DNA from: Rhodocollybia butyracea
Lineage: Eukaryota > Basidiomycota > Agaricomycetes > Agaricales > Omphalotaceae
Length of the DNA stretch: 18,105 bases
Reading direction: 5' to 3'
Assembly: GCA_015501585.1 (NCBI GenBank)
Contig: JADNRY010001051.1
Coordinates: 1-18,105 of the forward strand
The position numbers and the translations under genes were made by a program. The notes below the pieces were generated by a model, which was not told the DNA's origin, made no database searches, and saw only the letters and a list, made by a program, of their open reading frames with translations. Position 1 is the first letter of the stretch; each line of letters opens with the position of its first letter. Below are positions 10,101-18,103 of the stretch, piece after piece.

Positions 10101-10119
10101 GGTCTTCTTTTTGAAGACC
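10101..10119 (+). promoter_or_regulatory. Inverted repeat upstream of DUF4419 copy 1
   Basis: GGTCTTC and GAAGACC form a perfect 7-bp stem around TTTTT, starting 73 nt before the ATG. The equivalent site in copy 2 (15005-15023) keeps a 6-bp stem. It probably lies in the core promoter or 5' leader; the regulatory role is inference. Confidence 0.35.
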
Positions 10120-10173
10120 TTACCTGGGCACAAAAAAGGGAACCAAGTTCATCCTAAATCTCAACCCTGCACG

Positions 10174-10995
10174 ATGCCGATTTCATTCTTCCCCGCAAAG
10201 CATGGCGCAAATCCTCTCCTGAAGTCACCCACACCAGCGCCCATGACTCCCGAGAGCTTCTTAAAGAGCGCTTGCGGAGAAACAGGCAAAAAGGCTGGCG
10301 AGATTCTCCAGAGCTCCTTCACCTCGAACGAGATTGACGATGCTATCCTTCCCACATCCAACGGACTTGTGGATACCGTTATCAAAGCTTACGGCGGCCA
10401 CCACGCACTCGTTCTGCGCCCCGACGATGTTTGGCTTTGCATCCTCACTCAGTTCAGCTTTTATGTTGATGCCAACGCAGAGTCTTTGCGCTCCATTTTC
10501 GTCGCGCACGAGGGGAAAAAGGAGTTGGTCGTCGAAGCCGTTGGATCAAGATATACTGTTGATTTTGGATATATGGCGCGTACCATGACTGAAAAGCTGC
10601 GTGAGAACATCAATGACCCCTCTGTGGTCGATTGGATCACACCAAAGTTCAGCACGACAACGCTGAACGATGCTGTGGTGTCATCAGTATTGATGATGGC
10701 GACAATGAAACACTACCTCAGCTACACAGGTAAACTAATATGCGGAATACCAAAGGTCACATTGGAGGGAGAATAGAGTGATTGGCAAGAGCTGCTGCGG
10801 CGTATCGAGAGGTTGAAGAGTATGGAGAGGAGCCAACGAGATGGTATGGTCTGTTACATCCTATCCTTTCACAGTTTGTGAACGCATTCGACAACCCGGA
10901 CGGGAAAGAGAATATCGAGTTTTGGGAAGGAGTCGTAATCCGTCCGAATACAAGAATATGTGGGGGGCCCAATCTGTCAGGATGGATAACTGCGT
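10174..10995 (+). pseudogene. DUF4419 protein, cassette 1 copy, nonsense and 3' truncated
   Basis: DUF4419 is a eukaryotic family of unknown function, expanded in mushroom-forming fungi. The product starts MPISFFPAKHGANP and contains GGHHALVLRPDDVWLCILTQ, then WITPKFSTTTLND and CGIPKVTLEGE, which are typical DUF4419 blocks. The ATG at 10174 is also the start in copy 2, and the flanking sequence is shared. Codon 201 is TAG (10774-10776) where copy 2 has AAG (Lys). One A is then missing near 10817, and the frame continues through YGEEPTRWYGLLHPILSQFV to LSGWITA. After 10995 the sequence leaves copy 2 and continues into repeat R4, ending at an unrelated stop at 11069, so the distal exon coding the C-terminus is gone. 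It follows DUF2828 on the same strand. A 200-residue truncated product is possible but would lack half the domain. Confidence 0.85.
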
Positions 10996-11032
10996 ACGTT
11001 AGAGGGCTCGGCAAAGATCGTGAGGGCATGTA
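10996..11032. repeat. Short repeat R4, copy 2 (at the break in DUF4419 copy 1)
   Basis: ACGTTAGAGGGCTCGGCAAAG followed by CGTGAGGGCATGTA, matching 9893-9942 with a 13-base gap. It starts at the exact point where this DUF4419 stops matching copy 2, marking a rearrangement breakpoint. Confidence 0.75.
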
Positions 11033-11737
11033 CAAATGTAGGAGACAGATACAATATTGCAGCATGTAGCTGTCACGTTGGTTCGGTTTCAAGAAGGAAA
11101 GTGCATATCGTTTATTCTTGAAATGTTGATTTGACGATCTTCAGACTTTGAGGAGGGTAAGGCAACATTGTCGTTGATGGATAGCACATAAACGATGAGC
11201 CAAATGGACTCCAAATCATGTAGACGATCATATGTTAGCCTTGACGCTTGATCGCTTGATCGGCGTATCTATCTGCCACTACATTGGCGTCAAGAGTCTG
11301 TCTGAAGCTCCTCGATTGGAAGTTTTTGCTGGTTCAAATAAATAATCATAAACGAGCGCTTCGGACGCCATGAAGAAAGGGGTTTCCTAGTGTAAAACTT
11401 GTGAATAATAAAGAACGGAAGACCCTTGGGCCACTTACGGTGCGCACTTATCATGAGAGGTCCATTGGTCAGGCCGGTTTACTTGCTCGTACTCGCCACT
11501 TCCTCCAAAGTGAGTAATACATTGACAAGTGCTTCTTTTCCAAGCAAAGATAGTCTGATCATTGGACACCTTTTTTGCGATGAATCGGCGGCATGGTCAT
11601 GGATGAGAGGTTGTCATTCTCTGAAAAAAAAAACAAGCTGATCAGTTGAGATCGAATCGCAACGGACGCAGGAAGCCATATACTTAGTATTCTTGAGCTT
11701 TGAGACAGACATATGTCCCTACATTGGATTGTACAAC
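11033..11737. other. Intergenic region after DUF4419 copy 1
   Basis: I see no gene. I found no remnant of the missing DUF4419 C-terminal exon here. A 10-base A run lies near 11626. Confidence 0.45.
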
Positions 11738-11850
11738 GTCTGCCAGATTCTCATCGATCATCTGGCAGGGGGGGCCAGCCGAAGGTGGGATGTTGGTAGT
11801 AATTTTTGGTGTGCAGCTCTTGGTCAGTTGGGCGTTCCAGAACATTCTTG
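11738..11850. repeat. Short diverged repeat R2, copy 2
   Basis: Partner of 6078-6185; see there. Shared blocks include TGCC..GATTCTCAT, GGGCCAG, GTGGGATGTT/ATGGGATGTT and the GTAGTAATTTTTG-GTGCAGCTCTTG block. Open frames across it (both strands) are not conserved between the two copies. Confidence 0.5.
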
Positions 11851-12324
11851 TGCCGCACCATGCAAGCTTCGGCTTCCCTGGCGTTCGGACCTTGGACCAC
11901 GCTGAGTAAGAAATCCTTTTCTTCCTTTTCTCTAGTCTTGATCGCACATGCAGGTTGTACATTTTGATTAATCTTCCTCGAGGCAACGGACTTCCACAAG
12001 GGGACTGATGTACCGCATTGATGCGCTCTGCATAATGCCATGGTGCTGTATGGCTCAGACTCGGAGGTTGGCTGGATCAGGCTGGACCTTGCCCCTACCG
12101 TCTACGCCGAATTAGCGCAGATTAGCGCACCACAAAGATCGCAAGCTCGAGCGCTCATTTGTGCCAACTCGTGACTACACCTTTTCCATCAGCCACAGCC
12201 CCTTGTGCCTCCGACGCAGCAATAGAGGTCCTAGTCGTCTTCCCCTACCATTCCCCTCGATTCGAGGCCTATGTGACTCGATGTTGAATGGAAAGGCAGA
12301 TCTCACTTCGGGACAGAGTAATGA
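11851..12324. other. Region upstream of the SH3 fragment
   Basis: There is a 10-bp near-perfect tandem ATTAGCGCAG/ATTAGCGCAC at 12111-12130. A plus-strand frame around 12188-12286 reads IEVLVVFPYHSPRFEAY and could be another piece of the gene that left the SH3 fragment, but no family is recognised and the frame breaks before the SH3 part. Confidence 0.3.
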
Positions 12325-12543
12325 AGATTCTCTTCTGTCCATCATCATGGAAACTTGAATGCTCTTTCCGCCCCATTCGATGTCCATTGTATAAAGGACT
12401 ATCTTTCCTTTGCACAAGGTGATATTCTCCGGGTCTTGGATAAGGACTCGACAGAAGGGTGGTGGCGAGTAGTAAGGAGAACTGGCGGTGCCCATGGATT
12501 GGATACCTCAGTCACACATATAGGTTTTCCTTCCAGTTTGTAG
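12325..12543 (+). pseudogene. Orphan SH3-domain fragment
   Basis: SH3 domains bind proline-rich peptides. The frame reads ALSAPFDVHCIKDYLSFAQG, then DILRVLDKDSTEGWWRVVRR, then a degenerate tail GFPSSL. This matches the SH3 signature: ALYxY-like start, D-x-L-S-F, G-D-I-L-x-V-L, E-G-W-W-R and a G-x-x-P-S-S-Y-like end. There is no ATG in the frame: it opens after TAA-TGA at 12319-12324 and closes at TAG 12541-12543, so it is an internal exon or a broken gene. The YDY part of the ALYDY motif is replaced (A-L-S-A-P-F-D). No parent gene could be assembled from flanking frames. It sits between the two DUF2828-DUF4419 cassettes and has no counterpart elsewhere in the window. Confidence 0.55.
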
Positions 12544-13564
12544 GTACCCAATCGGCCATTTAATGCACATACTTGCAACAGACACGTTTCATGGATAATA
12601 GACTGGAATCTGAAGCGCCATTGAGTCTTGAGTCGAGAGACTATTGTGTTTCTCTTGCCGGTTTCGTTCCGGAATCTAATGTGATTTTTGTAGAGGTTTT
12701 TTCTTCTGACCCTGCCTCTTTGAGGGATGCCAGCAGTACGTTAGGCCAAGGGCAGGACAATTGCTTCAGGCAGATGAAGTTAACAGGCTGATAAAACCAG
12801 AATGTTCGAAAGACCATCATAAATACGGGGATAAAACCGGAGCGGGGAACGGGACGTAGATAAGATAATATACAGTGCGTCAGCCACGTGGCCTAGATTA
12901 GCGCTCACGTTGGTCGTTTTTCCAGCGTTTTTCTCTTGTTTTTCTCAATTGCTGGTACGCGTCGCACCAGTGCCTACCATAGTACCAAGTTTGGCCCGTA
13001 CTTGCTGAACATGAGTATACGTGCCACGAATCTCTTCAATATCTGAGCCTGTTATTCAAACTCAAGTGTATCTTATCAAACTTGGAAGAACGCCGAATTC
13101 AATGGTGGACTTATGAATCTGTAGAATAAGTGAGTAACTATTCTATGCTCTACGTGTATCTTATCTGTCACTGTACTGACCAAAATATTAAGCTCTAAAG
13201 TCAAGAAAGTTTCAGCGGTGCCCGGCGTCCTGCAATCAATCCCGAAGCTGTCCTCAGGCCTCGAAGATTAACATTCCTGATCCACCTCGGGGCTGTATAT
13301 AAGTGCCTTTTGCTTTTGTGTACTACGACCGGCCGCTTTTCTATGGCAATGACCCCACGTACTGGATAGGCTCGCTTTAATCGAGGCCAACATTGGAATC
13401 GCGTTCGCTGTTATGAATTCGAAAATTCATGGTGCTCTTCTTTTGAACACAATATCGGGAACAGGATGATTGACTCAGGCTATGAAAAGAGTCCATCCGT
13501 GCCAGTCTCTTGCTGCCCCTTCGCTTTTACGTTCATGTTTCCGATTTGGGTGAATGGTGCCGAT
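12544..13564. other. Region between the SH3 fragment and cassette 2
   Basis: A plus-strand frame at 12573-12791 (about 72 codons, containing VIFVEVFSSDPASL) follows the SH3 fragment but is not recognised and has no early ATG. A 10-bp palindrome GCCACGTGGC (E-box core CACGTG) lies at 12883-12892, a TATATAAG near 13297 resembles a TATA box but precedes only a nine-codon frame, and a 7-bp hairpin ATGAATT/AATTCAT lies at 13413-13430. These could be leftovers of a lost gene's promoter. Confidence 0.35.
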
Positions 13565-14592
13565 GCTACTTCCGTCCAGACTCGAGAGCCTCCGCTCACC
13601 GGTGCACCACTTTACCGGTTACTACCTGCATCCCCTTCCCCTCCTCCATCTGTTGAAAAGTTTTCAACCCGGCGCAATGACCCCAGATGCTCATAACTTT
13701 GGCCGTTGGTTCTTCCGGCCTCTCTGCGCCCCCCTCCTGCCCGAGCCCCTCATGGCGTCGCATGCTCGCTATGAAACAACTCACCAACGTTTTCTTCACG
13801 CATGATCCCGGGAGGTTCCAGGAATACCTCCTCGATGTCGAGAGCGGGAAGAAAACGATCAGCCGGGCGACGCTTTTGCTGCATGAGATTGTGGGCCAGA
13901 TCATGGAGTGTGATGTGGACATAAGGAAGGGGACTGGAAACTGGAAGAGCAAGTACCCGAAGGTACAGGAGATGAAGAAGCAGCGGGCGGAGACGCAGAT
14001 ACGGGTTTTTGAGGCGCAGTGGAAGTCTCTCGTTGAACGAGTGAAAGAAGCGGGGAAGCTAGAGGGTTCCCTCGCTATCTGTGACGTCTCTGGCTCCATG
14101 GGGTCTCTCTACTCCTACCGCAACAACCGCACCTTCAAAACCCAAAGTCGACACCCCGAGCCCATCCCGCCGTCGCACTCTCCCTCATCCTCGTACAAAT
14201 CGCGCAACCCCCCTTCAACAACGCTTTCATTACCTTCTCCGACACACCCTAATTCATCCCTCGACCCAGTGGGTGACCCCTCTGCGGTAGAGTGGAAGAC
14301 GAACCACGACGAGATCGTGGATGCGTATGCGAAGGCGGGGTATGAGATGGGGATTCTCGGTATGGGACGAAGGAGGGTACAGGAGAGGGAGGGGGTGACG
14401 ATCATGAACGGGTTTTCGCTGGGGATGTTGAAGGTCTTTCTGGGCGAGGAGGAGGAAGATGGGGATGGGGATTGGGAGAAGGTTGGTGAGAAGACAAACA
14501 TCGAGATCAAGGATGAGGAGTTTACGCCACTGAATGTGACAAAACGGGCTGTTATGTGGAGGAGCTTCGATGGGCTGGTGGTTATTGATTGA
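13565..14592 (+). pseudogene. DUF2828 protein, cassette 2 copy, truncated and internally deleted
   Basis: Homology to copy 1 becomes clear at M-T-P-D-A-H (13677) and can be followed weakly back to about 13565; the N-terminal half, roughly 350 codons, is missing. Preserved parts are LAMKQLTNVFFTHDPGRFQE, YLLDVESGKKTISRATLLLH, the MIDAS C-D-V-S-G-S-M-G (14083-14097), NHDEIVDAYAKAGYE and the end F-D-G-L-V-V-I-D-stop. After RHPEPIPP one base is missing, so FNNAFITFSDTP is read out of frame and would meet a TAA. About 300 bases (copy 1 positions 8247-8540) are then deleted, removing the rest of the metal site and the FSDM block. A second small deletion removes VPRIVYWDLS. By chance a frame of 301 codons (13687-14592) spans all this, but its middle (about residues 150-200) is out-of-frame sequence. 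A functional product is unlikely. Confidence 0.8.
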
Positions 14593-15004
14593 AAAAAGAG
14601 ATGCATTTTTATATCCCTGTTTCGCTGTATTACTAGAAAACTCATACACTACTTACACGTACTTACTTACTGTAAAATCCACTACTCGTTGTATGAACGA
14701 TCTGAAGCACTTTCAAATCGCTTACCTTCTGGTAAGTTGCACTATCGAATTTGTCCAGGTTTGATCACTCTTGGCAGCACTGGCAGCGTTTTGCAGAAAT
14801 CTTTACTGTCCGCTTCACGAATCATGATGTTTCAACGCTTGAAGATTGCCTTCCTTCCCTTGTTTAAATGGCTTGATGAATCCTTGATGAATCCAAAGTC
14901 GAGAGCAGCGCATGACTCAATCGAGCCATCTCCATTTCAAAGGTGTGGAACCTGTTTGTCAGCCCAGTGCGCAGCCTGAGCGCTTGCCCTGGATCTTTTG
15001 TTAC
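14593..15004. other. Spacer between DUF2828 and DUF4419, cassette 2
   Basis: It is shared with cassette 1 at both ends: DUF2828 3' flank with GTATTACTAGAAAA, repeat R3 copy c, then the sequence around AAGTCGAGAGCAG and CAAAGGTGTG upstream of DUF4419. It lacks the 550-base middle found in cassette 1. No gene is seen. Confidence 0.6.
14650..14722. repeat. Repeat R3, copy c
   Basis: ACTTACTTACTGTAAAATCC, ACTACTCG, GAACGATCTGAAGCACTTTC and CAAATCGCTTA, matching 9010-9091 and 9241-9328. Confidence 0.6.
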
Positions 15005-15023
15005 GGTCTTTTCTTTGAAGACC
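15005..15023 (+). promoter_or_regulatory. Inverted repeat upstream of DUF4419 copy 2
   Basis: GGTCTT (15005-15010) and AAGACC (15018-15023) form a 6-bp stem 64 nt before the ATG at 15069, the counterpart of 10101-10119. The arms are kept although the loop changed in sequence and length, suggestive of selection on structure, but the copies are also simply recent. Confidence 0.35.
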
Positions 15024-15068
15024 TCGCTTGGGTAAAAAGGGAACCAGGTTTATTCGAAACCCTGCACA

Positions 15069-16299
15069 ATGCCGATTTCATTCTTCCCCGCAAAGCATGG
15101 CGCAAATCCACCCCGAAGTCACCACACCAGCGTCCAATACCCCGCGAGCTTCTTAAAGAGCGCTTGCGGAGAAACAGGCAACAAAGCGGGCGAGATTCTC
15201 CAGAGCTCCTTCGCCTCGAAGGAAATCAGCGATGCTGTCCTTCCCACATCCAACGGACTTGTGGATACCATCATCAAAGCTTACGGCGGCCACCACGCAC
15301 TCGTTCTGCGCCCCGACGATGTTTGGCTTTGCATCCTCACTCAGTTCAGCTTTTATGTTGATGCCAACGCAGAGTCTTTGCGCTCCATTTTCGTCGCGCA
15401 TGAGGGGAAAAAGGAATTGACCGTCACGGCCGTTGGAACAAGATATACTGTTGATTTTGGGCATATGGCGCGTACTATGACTGAAAGGTTGCGCGAGAAC
15501 ATCAATGACCCCTCTGTGGTTGATTGGATCACACCAAAGTTCAGCACGACAACGCTGAACGATGTTGTGGTCTCATCAGTCTTGATGATGGCGACGATGA
15601 AACACTACTTCAGCTACACATTTAGGATAATATGCGGAATACCAAAGGTCACGTTGGAGGGAGAAAAGAGTGACTGGCAAGAGCTGTTGCGGCGTATCGA
15701 GAGGTTGAAAGAGTATGGAGAGGAGCCAACAAGATGGTATGGTCTGTTACATCCTATCCTTTCACAATTTGTGAAGGCATTCGACAACCCAGACGGGAAA
15801 GAGAATATTGAGTTCTGGGATGGAGTTGTAATCCGTCCTAAAACGAATCTGTGTGTGGGCCGGATTTGTCAGGATGGATAACTGCGTTCTGTGTATGGAC
15901 CAATCACGGGAAATGGATGGGACCCCGAGCTGTACCGGTAAGATATTTTACTATAGACGTACTTGCTAAAACACCCACTGATTATTGTCTATAGAGCTCC
16001 ATGCATATCATGAGATTCACACTAGTGACATCCCTATGGGGTACGCAGAGGTTGATGTGAAAGTTGATGACAATGGCGTATTGTTCCAAACCATCATGGT
16101 TTCTGGTCTCGTTGGAATGCAGGTCTGCGACTCAAACGATAAGACATTATCACCCGAAGGATTACGAGACACCATCAAACCAGCACCCGGTTGGTGGATA
16201 TTCATCCAACGGGATGATTATATTACACCAGAAGAGGAAATGAGACAGCTAATGAAGAAGCTTGAAGAGGACTTTCCACTATTCCCAAGCAGAATCTAG
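15069..16299 (+). CDS. DUF4419 protein, cassette 2 copy, one single-base frameshift
   Basis: This is the best-preserved gene in the window. It starts MPISFFPAKHGANP and contains GGHHALVLRPDDVWLCILTQ, WITPKFSTTTLND, CGIPKVTLEGEKSDWQELLR and LLHPILSQFV. As written, the frame ends at 15881 after L-C-V-G-R-I-C-Q-D-G. One more G in the run at 15857-15859 would give the family-type L-S-G-W-I-T-A-F-C-V-W ending at a splice donor at 15938. Exon 2 (15997-16299) reads DIPMGYAEVDVKVDDNG, then GLVGMQVC and PGWWIFIQRDDY, and ends at a TAG. With that base the product would be about 390 residues. Residues 15-26 differ completely from copy 1 because three separate one-base deletions (15108-15147) shift and then restore the frame. 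The missing G could be an assembly error or a true mutation. Molecular function is unknown. Confidence 0.85.
15938..15996 (+). other. Spliceosomal intron in DUF4419 copy 2
   Basis: Donor GTAAGA at 15938. A branch-like GCTAAAAC lies near 15965. Two acceptors are possible, ending at 15994 or 15996. The second keeps the frame of exon 2 (HEIHTSDIPMGYAEV) in phase with the LSGWITAFCVW frame of exon 1, so it is preferred. Confidence 0.65.
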
Positions 16300-16305
16300 T
16301 ACAGA

Positions 16306-16608
16306 TCAGCCGGATGTAGCTCCAATTGTAATAAACGTGTTGGGTCCTACTATGCAATAATCTCTGCCTGTCATCCATGTAAATCTTTTTTGTAGTGTCA
16401 AAATACAGAGTTCCTTAGGAAGTTCAAACGTGTACTGGTTTATCCAGTCTTGCATTCGTGCCGAGCAATCCACTTGCTTCCTTCTACAGAACCAAAAATC
16501 TGCCCCTGAAGAGAGTTCAGCTATCGGGGCATCCAAGAAGCAAGACATGCCAAATCCTGTAATCGAATCGCTACTGGCCAGTACTAGAAAAGATCGAAAG
16601 TAGGAGCG
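16306..16608 (-). other. Unassigned open frame, minus strand
   Basis: About 100 codons are open after a TAA at 16611-16609. The residues are RSYFRSFLVLASSDSITGFG, MSCFLDAPIAELSSGADFWF, then a basic Cys-containing stretch and TFELPKELCIL. The composition looks protein-like, with aromatic and charged residues in balance and little low complexity. It ends 7 bases from the DUF4419 stop, convergent with it. I do not recognise a family. It may be an exon or remnant, or chance. Confidence 0.22.
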
Positions 16609-16779
16609 TTATAGGCCACTGGAGGTTCCTTTGGTCGTAACGAGAGTGTGAGGAAATTTTTTGGTGGACATGGATCAGAATCAGGTATTGACCTTGAGTC
16701 ACCTCGGGTAATACTAATTCTGATACCACTCAACGCCTAACCTAACCCCCCTGTCAAGGGAAATATTTCCAATCTCGAT

Positions 16780-17024
16780 GAGGCGAGAACTACATCATGG
16801 TCTAAGAGGCAAAGAGCCTGAGGATAAAGAAAGAAGTATCTACTTCTAATAACTTCGACTACAAGGACAAGCCAGTGTGTTCACTGACTCGTTACTGGGT
16901 GGGTATACGAGGCGAGAACTGCGTCATGGGTGAGGCAAGGAGCCTGGAGGATAAAGAAAGAGCAATCCACTTCTGATAATCTTTGACTACATGTACAAGC
17001 CAGCGTGTTCACTGACTCATTACT
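16780..17024. repeat. Two-unit tandem duplication, period about 129 bp
   Basis: Unit 1 (16780-16897) and unit 2 (16909-17024) both start GAGGCGAGAACT. They share CATCATGG/CGTCATGG, GAGCCTG, AGGATAAAGAAAGA, CCACTTCT/CTACTTCT, ACAAGCCAG and GTGTTCACTGACTC. Each unit ends near TTAC. Differences are scattered substitutions and a few indels, so this is an old local duplication with no coding frame seen. Confidence 0.8.
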
Positions 17025-17673
17025 AACATCAGGTGGATGTACTTGTATATGGGTAGCGTGTATGTCCCTCCTGCAAGTTCAACCGCAGTTCAGTCCTACT
17101 ATTATTGTTGGATGCTCTCATCCTCATTCCCCCGTTGCACCACCCTTCTCTGATGTACGTGTATCGCCTATTGCTAGAGCCTAGGACAGATATTAACAAA
17201 CTGCAGCGCGAGCGACGTAGGCAGATTGCCACTTACCACACGTCCTGGTATACATCGTCCCCAATGGTAATGGTGCTGCCAGTGTACAAAAATTGACTTG
17301 ATCTTTCGAAATAGTGCTAATAAGACGTGCCACCAGAGCCATCCGCTGGGCGTGAACTTTCAGTCCCTTCATCTATAAACAGAAGTTAGCATCGCAACAC
17401 TCCGAGACATAATTAGTGGCTTACACCTGAACTTTCATAAATACTAGTTAACTCAAGCGAACCGGTCTCACGAATACTTGTTAATTCCAGAGGGGGATAG
17501 TACGTATTTGTGGTACAACTGTATGATAGGAAAAGGGTGAATTTCTGACCAGGTTAAAAAGAAAAATGAACCGACATACTCATTGGTCCAAAGATAGCTG
17601 TTCGCGGCCTGTCTACTATCGTTGGGTTCTCGGTTGCATTCGCAATGGTGACGCGTTTTCTTAGCATTAGATA
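17025..17673. other. Region with no recognised gene
   Basis: Only short frames on both strands, none with a recognisable motif. It may include the 3' part of the membrane-protein fragment that begins further right on the minus strand. Confidence 0.4.
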
Positions 17674-18103
17674 GTTGAAGAGAATGGTGAGCTATATATC
17701 CTCCCCAAAAGGTCAAACACTATGGTAGCCGCTGAATGAAAAATCAGTAACACCTCATCGTCGGAGATGTACTTTGGAAGAAGAACATACGCTTGGGATT
17801 ATGCGTTACAAAAAATGTGAGCATGAGGGTCGTGGATACCGACGTAGCAATTCCACAAGCCAGGGATTGTATTGAGATGCGACGAAGTAGACTGAGTGAA
17901 ATCTTTAGACGGGACAGAAATAGTCACAATAAACTGCACCTTTGGTCCCAGTGTACGTCGTTTTGATTGTGCTCGTGGTATGAAGCATGACCACAGCGAT
18001 AAATATATCGGTCGAAGAGCATAGCGTGCCTCCAATGCTTGTGCTTCATAAGTCGTGTGTTTGGTGGAGGAGGAATCCCTTACATTGCAAGGTTAGTGTT
18101 AAG
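17674..18103 (-). pseudogene. Possible DUF6534-type membrane protein fragment, runs off the window
   Basis: DUF6534 proteins are multi-pass membrane proteins of unknown function, common in mushroom-forming fungi. Reading the minus strand from the right edge, a short exon (18103-18084) and a 46-nt GTAAGG...CAAG intron (18083-18038) lead to IGGTLCSSTDIFIAVVMLHT. This resembles the family's alternating small-residue/D-x-x-I-A membrane segment. A hydrophobic run at 17902-17750 reads SLACGIATSVSTTLMLTFFV. At 17710-17674, G-R-I-Y-S-S followed one frame away by S-N-A-K-K resembles the G-x-x-Y-x-N-x-x-L-x-x-L-N-A-R-K block. No intron placement keeps one frame from the first to the second membrane segment, and a frameshift is needed at the last block, so it is probably decayed. 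Start and family are uncertain. Confidence 0.4.

Noticed and set aside
10161..10509. Minus-strand open frames over DUF4419 copy 1
   Set aside because: Antisense shadows that also appear over copy 2 (15153-15464) because the sense codons are conserved.
13290..13370. A promoter with TATATAAG and a downstream ATG as a new gene
   Set aside because: The ATG opens only about nine codons before a stop, and no longer coding frame follows before cassette 2.
16734..16753. Telomere-like CCTAACCTAACCCCC
   Set aside because: Fewer than three imperfect units, with no array on either side; probably chance.
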